A stretch of 64,000 nt of DNA, taken from assembly GCF_037974355.1 (NCBI RefSeq), contig NZ_CP150235.1:124001-188000 (forward strand). Direction: 5' to 3'. The position numbers were made by a program, and so were the translations under genes. Each line of letters starts with the position of its first letter. Position 1 is the first letter of the stretch. The DNA comes from Paenibacillus sp. FSL R5-0517. Lineage in GTDB: Bacteria > Bacillota > Bacilli > Paenibacillales > Paenibacillaceae. The notes under the pieces are model-generated. The model was not told the origin of the DNA. It saw only the letters and a list, made by a program, of their open reading frames with translations, and ran no database searches. Positions 1 to 10,522 of this stretch are shown here, in pieces.

Positions 1-1
1 C

Positions 2-967
2 TTTGGACTGGAGAAGGAACTGGACAAGATCAAACGTGACTTGAATCGCTTCCGTGTTAACTTTGACATCTGGTTCAGCGAGACCTCCCTGTATGACAAC
101 GGAGAAGTTCTGCGAGTGCTTGATGAATTGCGTGACCGCAATGAGATCTATGAGCAAGATGGAGCAACTTGGCTGAAAACGATGCAATACGGTGACGACA
201 AAGAACGTGTGTTAATCAAGAACGATGGCACGTATACTTACCTGACGCCAGACATTGCTTATCACCGCGACAAATATGCGCGTGGATACGACACGATGAT
301 CAACATCTGGGGTGCGGATCACCATGGTTATATCCCCCGGATGAAAGCTGCGATGCAAGCACTGGGCAATGACCCTGAGAAACTGGTCGTTTTGATTGCA
401 CAGATGGTGAGCTTGTTCCAGAACGGCGAGAAAGTGAAAATGTCCAAACGTACAGGTAAAGCGGTAACGATGGAAGATCTGATGGATGAAGTGGGTATTG
501 ATGCCATCCGTTATTTCTTCACGATGCGCAGCATGGACTCCCACCTGGACTTTGACATGGACCTTGCAATTTCGACATCCAATGAAAATCCGGTATTTTA
601 TGTACAATATGCGCATGCACGTGTATGTAGCGTATACCGTCAGGCTGAAGAACAAGGTATTGAACTGCTGCCACTGGCACAGATCGACCTGTCCAAGCTG
701 ACAACAGAGCACGAGTATGACCTTCTTCGCAAAATGGGAGAACTGCCTGAAGAAATCTCGGCAGCGGCAACAGGATATGCGCCTCATCGTATCATCCGTT
801 ATGTATACGAGCTGGCATCCCTGTTCCACAGCTACTACCGTGCAGAACGTGTCATTACGGAAGATGCGCAGCAAACTCAGGCACGTCTTGCACTGATCGG
901 TGCTGTGCGTACCGTTATTGCAACGGCGCTTCGTCTGGTAGGCGTAAGCGCACCAGATAAAATGTAA
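2..967 (+). CDS. argS: Arginyl-tRNA synthetase, C-terminal part (partial at window start)
   Basis: Class I aminoacyl-tRNA synthetase that charges tRNA-Arg. The open frame runs in from the window edge, so only about the last 321 residues are seen. A KMSK-type loop is visible ([12 protein letters not shown]), preceded by the Rossmann-fold segment with [12 protein letters not shown]. The C-terminal helical part (from about FYVQYAHAR) is the DALR anticodon-binding domain. In B. subtilis argS also precedes rpoE and pyrG, which agrees with the neighbours here, except that a protease gene on the other strand intervenes. A strong terminator follows about 40 bases after the stop. Confidence 0.96.
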   Translation, partial: FGLEKELDKIKRDLNRFRVNFDIWFSETSLYDNGEVLRVLDELRDRNEIYEQDGATWLKTMQYGDDKERVLIKNDGTYTYLTPDIAYHRDKYARGYDTMINIWGADHHGYIPRMKAAMQALGNDPEKLVVLIAQMVSLFQNGEKVKMSKRTGKAVTMEDLMDEVGIDAIRYFFTMRSMDSHLDFDMDLAISTSNENPVFYVQYAHARVCSVYRQAEEQGIELLPLAQIDLSKLTTEHEYDLLRKMGELPEEISAAATGYAPHRIIRYVYELASLFHSYYRAERVITEDAQQTQARLALIGAVRTVIATALRLVGVSAPDKM

Positions 968-1006
968 ATTCCAGGCTTGCGGCCTGCCGCCGCTCCGCCT
1001 CAATTA

Positions 1007-1061
1007 AAAAGTCTCCATGTCCGCGTTGTGTCTTCAACGTGGTACATGGAGACTTTTTTTG
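1007..1061 (+). terminator. Rho-independent terminator after argS
   Basis: An inverted repeat with arms AAGTCTCCATGT and ACATGGAGACTT is followed by a T-rich run. The remaining bases up to the protease gene at 1253 hold only a short open frame without a ribosome binding site. Confidence 0.85.
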
Positions 1062-1252
1062 TTTTGTACCCAGAGCTGAAGAAAACGAATTTGCCTATCT
1101 AAGGTACGCTAGCCTCCCCAGACATCACAGCGGGTGCCACTTGAGGATTCAGCCGCAAGCAAGATCCCTTCGCACATTCAAGTCGGGGGTGGGTTACTGT
1201 GATTCGCCAAACATCAATCAAACGAGTTCTGCTAATGGTTAGCATAGCCTAC

Positions 1253-2407
1253 TCACTCTTCGCCCTCCTGCATTAGCTTCAGGGCGTCAATCTCACCGCC
1301 ACGTATTTTGGTTTTCGCTGTGGTAGTCTTGCGGGCTCGCAGTGGGATCGTAGCACGTTTGACGAGGGTCTTGATTTCACTGGGGGATAATCCCGGATGC
1401 TTAGCAAGCAGCAAGGCGATAGCACCGCTCACATGCGAGGTTGCCATGGAAGTGCCGCTCATCTCGTGATGCTTGCCTTGCACCCATGAGGAGACAATCT
1501 TATCACCAGGTGCATAGACATCCACATATGCGCCACGATTGCTGAAGGAAGCAATACGTCTGTTTTTGTCAGTTGCTCCGACGGATATGGTCTGCGGATA
1601 ACGTGCTGGATAATCAATACTGCGTCGTTTGCCATCGTTTCCTGACGAAGCAACAATGACAATTCCGGCATGGTACGCACGATTGACAACATCAAGCAGC
1701 GCCTTGCTGCGTGTTTTCATGCCAAAGCTCATGTTGATGATATCGACCCTGTTACGCACACACCAATCGATGCCAAGCACAATGTCGGATACATAAGCCG
1801 ATCCGTTGTGGTCGAATGCCTTCACGGGATAGATCAGGGACCGTGGAGCTACACCAATCATGCCTGCGGTGCTGTTGGCTGCGGCGATGGTCCCCGCAAT
1901 GTGGGTGCCGTGTCCATTATCATCATGAGGAAGCAGGCTGCGGTTTAACAGATTGATTCCGCGTGCCAGGGAATATCGAAGATCAGGATGGTGATAATCA
2001 GCACCTGTATCAATTACACCGATTTTGATCCGGTGCCCGGTAGATACAGACCATACTTTGGGTGCCCGAATCTGCTTCACTCCCCAGGGTATGCCTTGGG
2101 CATTGCTCGGTTTGCTGTGGAGCGCGGTGGCGTGAAGGGAGATGGGGGTGTCTTCTTCAATCGTAATCTCATCCCCATAGCGGTATAAATCCTCCGGGCG
2201 TTGTACTGTAGCGATAATGGAACGAGCTAGTCGCGAGGAGCGGACGGCCCCAAGGTCGGTAAATTCATTCCGCATTCGGGATAATTCCACGAGGCAGGCC
2301 TCGTACTGCTGCGGTTTGGCAAATCTGATCAAATATCGCCCTCCCTGTTCTGGTTCAGGGCGTCTCATTCCGTCAATTAATTGATGCAATAAACCAGTAT
2401 AGTCCAT
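1253..2407 (-). CDS. Subtilisin-family (S8) serine protease without signal peptide
   Basis: A 384-residue subtilase. The catalytic triad is Asp133 (GVIDTGAD), His166 (NGHGTHIAG) and Ser320 (SGTSMATSHVSG), with the oxyanion-hole Asn257 (SSGNDG). Residues 1-105 form a prodomain-like N-terminal region. There is no hydrophobic signal sequence at the N terminus, so an intracellular role, as in the ISP-like group, is inferred; leaderless export cannot be excluded. The start has an AAGGGGGC ribosome binding site. The gene lies alone on the minus strand between argS and rpoE, where B. subtilis has no such gene. The triad makes the family certain; the substrate is unknown. Confidence 0.9.
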   Translation of the reverse strand: MDYTGLLHQLIDGMRRPEPEQGGRYLIRFAKPQQYEACLVELSRMRNEFTDLGAVRSSRLARSIIATVQRPEDLYRYGDEITIEEDTPISLHATALHSKPSNAQGIPWGVKQIRAPKVWSVSTGHRIKIGVIDTGADYHHPDLRYSLARGINLLNRSLLPHDDNGHGTHIAGTIAAANSTAGMIGVAPRSLIYPVKAFDHNGSAYVSDIVLGIDWCVRNRVDIINMSFGMKTRSKALLDVVNRAYHAGIVIVASSGNDGKRRSIDYPARYPQTISVGATDKNRRIASFSNRGAYVDVYAPGDKIVSSWVQGKHHEMSGTSMATSHVSGAIALLLAKHPGLSPSEIKTLVKRATIPLRARKTTTAKTKIRGGEIDALKLMQEGEE

Positions 2408-2868
2408 AATGGGCAGCCCCCTTCGGGATGAACATGCTGAGGTATTCTATGAATGCGCTCATCCCGCCGCATGGGGAACTTGCCCTTTTTTTATAAAAAC
2501 ACATTCACTTCGTGTCAAAACGGGCGCAGGGACATATGATGGATGGAGAGCTAGAGGGCTCTTGCGGGGAACCTGGTGAGGAGCAATCCTTCAAGGGTAT
2601 ACAGTCAAAAGGCGGAGGGGACTCCGTCTTTTTTATTATGGAGTTGTCTCTTTTGCAATGAAGGACACGTATGAGTTTAATGTCGTATCGCGTTGAATAT
2701 ATTGGACAGATTGGAGCTGCTCTCCGTATTTGCGTCACATCCGTACATAAAAACTTGCTTTTTAACGCTAAATAGGTTTTACTTAGGTTTGTTAATGGAT
2801 ATGTTATACGTAACAGTCCAGTTCGTAGGGGTTAAAAAGTGAATTTTGTGTGAGAGGAAGTGTCTGCA
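2408..2868. other. 461-base region between the protease gene and rpoE
   Basis: It contains no convincing gene. On the plus strand there is a small hairpin (AGAGC/GCTCT at 2547-2562) and a classical terminator at 2611-2634, upstream of rpoE. Something transcribed rightward therefore seems to end before rpoE: either a small RNA or an attenuated leader. The AT-rich stretch 2750-2830 probably holds the rpoE promoter, but no clear -35/-10 pair was assigned. Confidence 0.5.
2611..2634 (+). terminator. Terminator upstream of rpoE
   Basis: The stem GGCGGAG/CTCCGTC with a four-base loop is followed by six T. It lies about 235 bases before rpoE and does not follow any plus-strand gene. Confidence 0.7.
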
Positions 2869-3438
2869 GTGAGTACCTCGCTCAATTTGAAAATTGATAA
2901 AGAAAAGGTAAAAGAGATCCCTTTGGTGGACCTTGCCTTTATGGTGCTGAAAGCGGCTAATACGCCGTATTACTATCGTGACTTGATGAATGAGGTAGCG
3001 AAGCAGCGCGGAATGACTGATGAAGAAATCAACGAGTTTATCGCCCAGCTATATACCGAGATTAATATCGATGGCCGTTTTGCTTGTGTCGGTACAAGTC
3101 TGTGGGGCTTGAAGCGCTGGTATCCGGTAGCTGGAACAGAAGATTCCATGACGGGTGCGAAGCGTCCGCGTATCATCAACGATGAAGATGATGATCTGGA
3201 AGATGAAGACTTCGGTGAAGAAGAAGATAGCTATAACAGCGATGAAGACTTCGACAGCACGGATAAAGACGAAGATGAAGACGAAGAAGATGAAGACGAA
3301 GATGACATCTTTGATGAAGAAGACAGCGAAGAAGAAGTGCTGGTCGAAGATGACGATCTGGAAGATGAAGACCTCGAAGAAGACGAAGAAGAGTCTGAAA
3401 ACGAGGATGAATTTGACGACGATTCTGATAATCGGTAG
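2869..3438 (+). CDS. rpoE: RNA polymerase delta subunit
   Basis: A 189-residue Gram-positive RNA polymerase accessory subunit that raises transcription specificity and recycling. The N-terminal HARE-HTH domain (about residues 1-90, with IPLVDLAFMVLKAA and WGLKRWYP) is followed by an extremely acidic tail of Asp/Glu repeats, typical of the family. The start is the GTG at 2869, which sits about ten bases after the AGAGGA ribosome binding site. An upstream in-frame GTG at 2860 is too close to that site. The order rpoE-pyrG-spo0F-fba is conserved in Bacillales. Confidence 0.96.
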   Translation: MSTSLNLKIDKEKVKEIPLVDLAFMVLKAANTPYYYRDLMNEVAKQRGMTDEEINEFIAQLYTEINIDGRFACVGTSLWGLKRWYPVAGTEDSMTGAKRPRIINDEDDDLEDEDFGEEEDSYNSDEDFDSTDKDEDEDEEDEDEDDIFDEEDSEEEVLVEDDDLEDEDLEEDEEESENEDEFDDDSDNR

Positions 3439-3457
3439 TCATTTTTGACGTCTATAA

Positions 3458-3512
3458 TTTACCCGTTTCCCCGGAATAGTCAGCCTTGACAGCAGACGGG
3501 GTAACGGGTAAA
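3458..3512. repeat. Long inverted repeat after rpoE without T-run
   Basis: The arms 3458-3472 and 3498-3512 (TTTACCCGTTTCCCC / GGGGTAACGGGTAAA) pair over 15 bases with one mismatch. No T-run follows, so it is not a standard terminator. It may protect or process the 3' end of the rpoE mRNA. Confidence 0.6.
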
Positions 3513-3565
3513 CTATTGCATGGGCTTATGAATGAGCGACAATATATTTATGTTTTTTATAGAAG

Positions 3566-3595
3566 GTGCCCCGTCCTGCGGGAGTACTTTTTTTT
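3566..3595 (+). terminator. Terminator of rpoE
   Basis: A GC-rich hairpin (GTGCCCCG ... CGGGAGTAC) is followed by eight T. Confidence 0.7.
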
Positions 3596-3751
3596 GTATT
3601 TTTAGAGGCATAATTTTGCAAAATAATTTCCTTTCCGTATGCTCCCGGCCAACATTTCGTGGCCCGTTTTTGTATATCAAAAACACCAAATGAAATGAAG
3701 GCTACCGGAATATTTGCACCATTTTTTTGCTGTAAAACAACGTGTATTTAA

Positions 3752-5497
<1,746 letters not shown>

Positions 5498-5530
5498 TCA
5501 TGTTTTAGAGTTGACGTAATAGATATTGGA

Positions 5531-5578
5531 GGATGTTCATGGCAACCGCAGAGGTTGCCGTGAACATCCCTTTTTTTT
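5531..5578 (+). terminator. Terminator of pyrG
   Basis: A long near-perfect hairpin (GGATGTTCATGGCAACC / GGTTGCCGTGAACATCC) is followed by eight T. Confidence 0.92.
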
Positions 5579-5599
5579 GCGTAAAAAGCAGGCTGAAAT

Positions 5600-5652
5600 G
5601 CTTTTTGTCATTTTGTGAAAGTAGCAGGATTTTAATGGAAGAGGTAGAATAC
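5600..5652 (+). promoter_or_regulatory. Sigma-H-type promoter with Spo0A-box-like sites before spo0F
   Basis: GCAGGATTT (5624-5632) and GTAGAATAC (5644-5652), separated by 11 bases, match the sigma-H consensus RNAGGAWWW-N11/12-RNNGAATWW at all but the last position. Just upstream, TTTGTGAAA (5612-5620) differs at one position from the 0A box TTTGTCRAA, and a poorer copy, TTTGTCATT, lies next to it. In B. subtilis spo0F is transcribed by sigma-H and controlled by Spo0A. Confidence 0.75.
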
Positions 5653-5726
5653 TTATCATGACGACTATGGGATAGTTATCCAGATTCAAAGACGTATATG
5701 CTTTCCTAATTCTAGGGGGTTACAGA

Positions 5727-6113
5727 GTGGAAGATAAAAAAGTTTTGATTGTTGATGACCAGAACGGAATCCGAATCCTATTAATGGAAGTGTTCAGCAG
5801 TGAAGGGTATAACACCTTTCAAGCACCCAACGGCAAGGTTGCTCTGGAGATTGTAAATAATGACAAGCCTGACCTGGTATTGCTCGATATGAAGATTCCC
5901 GGGATGGACGGTTTGGAAATCCTGAAGCATATTAAAGAAATTGATCCGGGGATCAAAGTGATCATGATGACCGCTTATGGTGAACTGGACATGATTAAGG
6001 AAGCCACGGATCTCGGAGCGCTCATGCACTTCACGAAACCGTTTGATATCGACGAGATGCGAGTGGCTGTGAATATGCAGCTTCGCAATGGTACTGTCAA
6101 TAAATGCAGTTGA
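5727..6113 (+). CDS. spo0F: Sporulation phosphorelay response regulator Spo0F
   Basis: A single-domain receiver of 128 residues that accepts phosphate from sporulation histidine kinases and passes it to Spo0B. The receiver signature is complete: the acidic pair in LIVDDQNG, the phospho-acceptor Asp in [13 protein letters not shown], the Thr in MMTAYGE and the Lys in HFTKPFD. There is no output domain. The start is GTG at 5727 behind TAGGGGG. The position between pyrG and fba is the conserved place of spo0F, which supports this name over a generic CheY-like protein. Confidence 0.94.
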   Translation: MEDKKVLIVDDQNGIRILLMEVFSSEGYNTFQAPNGKVALEIVNNDKPDLVLLDMKIPGMDGLEILKHIKEIDPGIKVIMMTAYGELDMIKEATDLGALMHFTKPFDIDEMRVAVNMQLRNGTVNKCS

Positions 6114-6137
6114 ATCCTGTTGATACAGGATTTTTTT
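6113..6137 (+). terminator. Terminator of spo0F
   Basis: The hairpin AATCCTG/CAGGATT is followed by a T-run and starts at the last base of the stop codon. Confidence 0.85.
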
Positions 6138-6300
6138 GTATGCGGACAATATAGATGGTACTTGGTGGGGAGAATGGGGTATTTCACCGCTTTATCCGGG
6201 GAATATTGGAAATGGGAAAGTTATAAAGCGGTGTCTATGAAAACTGTGCTGCAAAGCACAGCATTTTTGCAAATGCTTGTTTAGTATTTGACATGGGATG

Positions 6301-6309
6301 TGGTATAAT
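6301..6309 (+). promoter_or_regulatory. Extended -10 promoter of fba
   Basis: TGG directly before TATAAT (6304-6309) gives an extended -10 element. The TTGACA at about 6284 is too close to act as its -35. The start codon of fba follows 66 bases later. Confidence 0.7.
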
Positions 6310-6374
6310 AAGGCCGTATGTGATTTCGGCTAAAAACCATAGACACAACCCAAACCCCTAGGAGGATTGAAACC

Positions 6375-7229
6375 ATGCCATTAGTATCTATGACAGACAT
6401 GTTGAACAAAGCACTTGAAGGAAAATATGCAGTTGGTCAATACAACATCAATAACCTTGAGTGGACTCAAGCGATTCTTGGTGCAGCTGAAGAAGAAAAA
6501 TCCCCAGTAATCCTGGGTGTATCCGAAGGCGCAGCACGTCACATGGGCGGCTTCTACACTGTAGTTAAAATGGTAGAAGGACTCATTCACGACATGAAAA
6601 TCTCCGTACCAGTTGCGATCCACTTGGACCACGGTTCAAGCTTCGACAAGTGTAAAGAAGCGATCGATGCTGGATTTACATCCGTTATGATCGACGGTTC
6701 CCACCACTCTATCGATGAAAATATCGAAATGACTAAAAAAGTTGTTGAATATGCACACGCTAAAGGCGTTTCTGTAGAAGCTGAAGTAGGTACTGTAGGC
6801 GGACAAGAAGACGACGTTATCGGCGGAATCATGTACGCTGACCTGAACGAGTGTATCCGTATCGTTAAAGAAACAGGTATCGACACATTGGCACCGGCTC
6901 TTGGTTCCGTACACGGTCCTTACCATGGCGAGCCTAACCTGGGCTTCAAAGAGATGGAAGAAGTTCGTGACGCGGTACAAGTTCCACTCGTATTGCACGG
7001 TGGTACAGGTATTCCTAAACACGACATCGACAAAGCCATTTCCCTGGGTACATCCAAAATTAACGTAAACACAGAGAACCAAATTGCTTTCTCGAAAGTG
7101 GTTCGTGAAGTGCTTGCAGCTAAACCAGATGCTTACGATCCACGTACATTCATCGTACCAGGCCGTGATGCAATCAAAGAAACCGTTAAAGGTAAAATCC
7201 GCGAGTTTGGTTCCAACAACAAAGCGTAA
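6375..7229 (+). CDS. fba: Class II fructose-bisphosphate aldolase
   Basis: A zinc-dependent aldolase of glycolysis and gluconeogenesis that splits fructose 1,6-bisphosphate into DHAP and GAP. The protein has 284 residues. The class II signatures are visible: the zinc-ligand histidine in IHLDHGSS, the acidic loop [12 protein letters not shown], the second metal site in GSVHGPY, and VLHGGTG. The ribosome binding site is AGGAGG. Codon use is strongly biased, as in other highly expressed genes here (gapA, pgk). Confidence 0.97.
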   Translation: MPLVSMTDMLNKALEGKYAVGQYNINNLEWTQAILGAAEEEKSPVILGVSEGAARHMGGFYTVVKMVEGLIHDMKISVPVAIHLDHGSSFDKCKEAIDAGFTSVMIDGSHHSIDENIEMTKKVVEYAHAKGVSVEAEVGTVGGQEDDVIGGIMYADLNECIRIVKETGIDTLAPALGSVHGPYHGEPNLGFKEMEEVRDAVQVPLVLHGGTGIPKHDIDKAISLGTSKINVNTENQIAFSKVVREVLAAKPDAYDPRTFIVPGRDAIKETVKGKIREFGSNNKA

Positions 7230-7252
7230 TTTATCTTTGCCAGTTCCATACT

Positions 7253-7297
7253 GTGAAATGGAAGAACACCGCCTAGCCGGTGTCTTTCCATTTTCAC
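7253..7297 (+). terminator. Hairpin after fba
   Basis: The arms GTGAAATGGAAG-ACACCG and CCGGTGT-CTTTCCATTTTCAC form a long stem. There is no T-run behind it, so it may be a weak terminator or a 3'-end stabiliser. Confidence 0.55.
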
Positions 7298-7376
7298 ACC
7301 TTATTTCTACATCGGAAGCCAACAGCACGTATTGCCGTTCATCGGCTGCAAAACACGTAGGGGGACATTAAGCTTT

Positions 7377-8630
7377 ATGGAAAAATTGATGATTAGTGGC
7401 GGACGTCCGTTACAGGGAACTGTAACTATAAGCGGCGCCAAGAACAGCGCCATTGCGCTTATTCCTGCAGCATTGCTTGCCGAGTCAGAAGTCGTGTTGG
7501 ACAACCTGCCGCTTTTGAGTGATGTGGCGGTTTATGCAGAAATTTTGGAGGAACTCGGAGCACGTGTAACTTGGGAAGGCAGTCAGATGAAAATTGACCC
7601 TTCTGAGATCAAATCCATTCCTATGCCGAATGGTCCCGTGAAGAAGCTTCGCGCCTCGTATTATATGATGGGTGCATTACTGGGACGTTTCAAAGAAGCA
7701 ACGATAGGTTTACCAGGGGGCTGTAATTTTGAGCCTCGTCCAATTGATCAGCATATCAAAGGTTTTGAAGCGCTTGGCGCAACCGTAACGAACGAACATG
7801 GCTCCATTCATTTGCATGCCAAAGAGCTTCGCGGCGCAAAAATTTATCTTGATGTAAGCAGTGTGGGCGCAACCATTAATATTATGCTGGCGGCTACTCG
7901 TGCCAAAGGCTCTACAATTATCGAAAACGCGGCTAAAGAGCCTGAGATTATAGATGTAGCAACACTTCTGAATTCCATGGGTGCCAGCATCAAGGGTGCA
8001 GGTACCGAAACGATCCGTATTGAAGGGGTCTCGGAGCTGAAAGGCTGCCGTCATTCCATCATTCCGGACCGTATACAAGCGGGAACGTATATGATCGCTG
8101 CAGCGGCGACGCGTGGAGATGTTCTGATTGACAATGTGATTCCCAAACATCTGGAAGCTTTAACGGCAAAGCTGTTGGAGATGGGTGTTGGCATTGAGGA
8201 ATTGGATGAAAGTATACGTGTTATTGGCAAACCGAACTATAATCATGTTGACGTGAAGGCACTGGTGTATCCTGGTTTTCCGACGGATCTTCAGTCACCA
8301 ATGACCAGTGTATTAACACAGGCAACCGGTGTAAGTGTCCTGAGCGACTTTGTATACAGCAATCGGTTCAAGCATGTGCCTGAGTTGGTACGGATGGGCG
8401 CAAAGATTCGAGTAGAAGGACGGTCAGCGATTATTGAAGGCAGTGCATTAAACGCGGCCAAAGTAAAAGCATCCGATCTTCGCGCTGGTGCAGCGCTGGT
8501 GATTGCAGGTCTCACCGTCAGTGAAGGTGTGACTGAAGTAACTGGGGTTGAATATATTGACCGTGGTTATGATCATCTGGTGACTAATCTTCGTTTGCTC
8601 GGTGCAGATGTATGGCGGGAAACGGATTAA
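7377..8630 (+). CDS. murA: UDP-N-acetylglucosamine 1-carboxyvinyltransferase
   Basis: Transfers enolpyruvate from PEP to UDP-GlcNAc, the first committed step of peptidoglycan synthesis and the fosfomycin target. The protein has 417 residues. PEP-binding Lys22 (GAKNSA) and active-site Cys116 ([13 protein letters not shown]) are present. The ATG at 7377, preceded by AGGGGG, is chosen over an upstream TTG without a ribosome binding site. Low-GC Gram-positives usually have two MurA paralogues; this place, between fba and rho, corresponds to the second one (murAB/murZ) of B. subtilis. Confidence 0.94.
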   Translation: MEKLMISGGRPLQGTVTISGAKNSAIALIPAALLAESEVVLDNLPLLSDVAVYAEILEELGARVTWEGSQMKIDPSEIKSIPMPNGPVKKLRASYYMMGALLGRFKEATIGLPGGCNFEPRPIDQHIKGFEALGATVTNEHGSIHLHAKELRGAKIYLDVSSVGATINIMLAATRAKGSTIIENAAKEPEIIDVATLLNSMGASIKGAGTETIRIEGVSELKGCRHSIIPDRIQAGTYMIAAAATRGDVLIDNVIPKHLEALTAKLLEMGVGIEELDESIRVIGKPNYNHVDVKALVYPGFPTDLQSPMTSVLTQATGVSVLSDFVYSNRFKHVPELVRMGAKIRVEGRSAIIEGSALNAAKVKASDLRAGAALVIAGLTVSEGVTEVTGVEYIDRGYDHLVTNLRLLGADVWRETD

Positions 8631-8732
8631 TTAATAGGAAGCATGATGCATGATTCAGTCCTACACATGTTTATTTTAACTGAACTGCATATCTTTTCGG
8701 TGATTAGGTAAACCTGTTTTAATAGAGTTCTC

Positions 8733-8789
8733 AGTCTCTCCGGCATAAGACGAAATGTTACTGTTTCCTTTACCGGAGGGTCTTTTTTT
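8733..8789 (+). terminator. Terminator of murA
   Basis: AGTCTCTCCGG pairs with CCGGAGGGTCT across a loop of about 29 bases and is followed by seven T. Confidence 0.75.
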
Positions 8790-8853
8790 GAATTAAACTT
8801 CATATGGCTGTAAGAACATCATTTCTCATCCCCAACCCCCGGTTTTGTTTGAA

Positions 8854-9040
8854 CTGCGCTCCATAGCCGGTCTATCCGGATTGATCGCCTCAATGCATCG
8901 TTCACTCAATAGCGGATCATGCCGAATGTTGGCCATCCCACCCGGAAACTTACACTCAAAGACAAGTATTTGCATTATAACGGTTACATTCCGTACAATG
9001 GACAGAAGAGATTGTGGCAGATGCTGCGCTCTATAGCCGG
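8854..9040 (+). repeat. Pair of 17-base direct repeats in the rho upstream region
   Basis: CTGCGCTCCATAGCCGG (8854-8870) and CTGCGCTCTATAGCCGG (9024-9040) differ at one base and lie 170 bases apart. The second copy is between the predicted rho promoter and the rho start, inside a weak AGATG/CATCT hairpin. The rest of the 469-base murA-rho gap holds the murA terminator and the rho promoter; no gene is seen. Confidence 0.7.
8970..8999 (+). promoter_or_regulatory. Sigma-A-type promoter of rho
   Basis: TTGCAT (8970-8975) and TACAAT (8994-8999) with an 18-base spacer. They predict an untranslated leader of about 90 bases. Confidence 0.6.
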
Positions 9041-9099
9041 AACATCTAGCGAAACTATCCATTTCACACGGACTTATTAATTGAATAGGTGGTTATTAT

Positions 9100-10425
9100 A
9101 TGGATCTACAAATTTCCGATTTGGAAGAAATGAAACTAACGGACCTCTACAAACTGGCCAAAAAATATCAGATACCTTACTATGGTACGTTAAAAAAGAA
9201 AGAATTAATCTTTGCTATACTGCGCGCACAAGCCGAACAGAGCGGTCTGATGTTCATGCAAGGCGTACTCGAGATTTTACCTGAAGGTTACGGATTCCTT
9301 CGGCCGATTAACTACTTGCCAAGTACGGAAGACATCTACATCTCAGCTTCTCAGATTCGCAAGTTTGACCTAAGAACAGGTGACCTCGTATCAGGTAAAT
9401 GTAGAACGCCTAAGGAAAACGAGAGATACTTCGGTTTGTTGCAAGTCAACGCTGTAAATGGTGAGAATCCATCGGCGGCTGCAGAGCGACTTCACTTCCC
9501 GGCACTAACCCCACTGTATCCGCAGAAAAAACTGGTTCTCGAAACATCCCCCAACCATTTGTCCACACGAATTATGGATGTGCTCGCCCCGGTAGGATTG
9601 GGACAGCGCGGATTGATCGTAGCACCTCCCAAAGCGGGTAAAACGCTTCTCCTCAAAGAAATTGCCAACAGCATCTCAACTAACAATCCTGAAATTGAAC
9701 TGTTTGTCCTGTTGATTGATGAACGTCCAGAGGAAGTAACGGATATGTCGCGTTCGGTAAAAGGGGAAGTTGTGGCTTCGACATTTGATGAACTGCCTGA
9801 GAATCATATTAAAGTGGCGGAATTGGTACTTGAGCGTGCGCTTCGTCTCGTTGAGGCCAAAAAGGATGTTGTTATCCTGCTGGATAGCATTACGCGTCTT
9901 GCCCGTGCATATAACCTGGTTATTCCCCCATCCGGTCGTACACTTAGTGGTGGTATTGATCCGGCTGCATTCCATCGTCCGAAACGTTTCTTCGGTTCTG
10001 CCCGAAATGTGGAAGAAGGTGGAAGCTTGACCATCCTGGCAACGGCATTGATTGATACCGGATCACGTATGGATGACGTCATTTATGAAGAATTTAAGGG
10101 TACAGGTAATATGGAGCTTCATCTGGATCGTCGTCTGGCAGAGCGCCGCATATTCCCGGCAATCGACATTCGTCGTTCAGGCACACGTCGTGAAGAAGTA
10201 TTGCTTAGCAAGGAAGAGTTGGATACAATCTGGGCGATTCGTAAAAACATGAATGATTCCCATGACTTTGTCGAAGGATTCCTGAAGAAACTTCGTAACA
10301 GCAAGACAAATGCAGAGTTTTTGGCGGCATTTGATTCGGCTGGTAATAGCCCGACAAGCAATTCCGGGACAACAACTACCCGTCGCTCACCTAGACAGAC
10401 AGCTACATCAGGTACATCGACGTAA
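9100..10425 (+). CDS. rho: Transcription termination factor Rho
   Basis: A hexameric RNA-dependent ATPase that terminates transcription. The protein has 441 residues. The N-terminal Rho-N domain (about 1-50) is followed by the cold-shock-like RNA-binding domain (about 52-125), then the ATPase core with Walker A APPKAGKT (175-182) and Walker B DVVILLD (256-262), and the Q/R-loop region with [16 protein letters not shown]. An unusual Ser/Thr-rich tail of about 25 residues ends the protein. The ATG follows an AGGTGG site. The preceding leader may carry autoregulation. Confidence 0.97.
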   Translation: MDLQISDLEEMKLTDLYKLAKKYQIPYYGTLKKKELIFAILRAQAEQSGLMFMQGVLEILPEGYGFLRPINYLPSTEDIYISASQIRKFDLRTGDLVSGKCRTPKENERYFGLLQVNAVNGENPSAAAERLHFPALTPLYPQKKLVLETSPNHLSTRIMDVLAPVGLGQRGLIVAPPKAGKTLLLKEIANSISTNNPEIELFVLLIDERPEEVTDMSRSVKGEVVASTFDELPENHIKVAELVLERALRLVEAKKDVVILLDSITRLARAYNLVIPPSGRTLSGGIDPAAFHRPKRFFGSARNVEEGGSLTILATALIDTGSRMDDVIYEEFKGTGNMELHLDRRLAERRIFPAIDIRRSGTRREEVLLSKEELDTIWAIRKNMNDSHDFVEGFLKKLRNSKTNAEFLAAFDSAGNSPTSNSGTTTTRRSPRQTATSGTST

Positions 10426-10522
10426 GTGTCGTTCGACTAATCATTTTCTTTTTGCAGCACTGCTGTGAATGTTACAATATACCCGTCGTTAGGTTTAACC
10501 CATTAGATGTGAGGAGAACATC

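Noticed and set aside
1039..1242. Open frame of 67 codons after argS
   Set aside because: It begins inside the argS terminator and has no ribosome binding site or recognisable protein.
2505..2738. Minus-strand open frame of 77 codons before rpoE
   Set aside because: It has no ribosome binding site and overlaps the plus-strand terminator and hairpin.
3155..3448. Frames on both strands over the acidic tail of rpoE
   Set aside because: They arise from the repetitive GAA/GAT codons of the Asp/Glu tail and are low-complexity shadows.
6284..6289. TTGACA as the -35 box of fba
   Set aside because: Only about ten to fourteen bases separate it from TATAAT; the extended -10 explains the promoter better.
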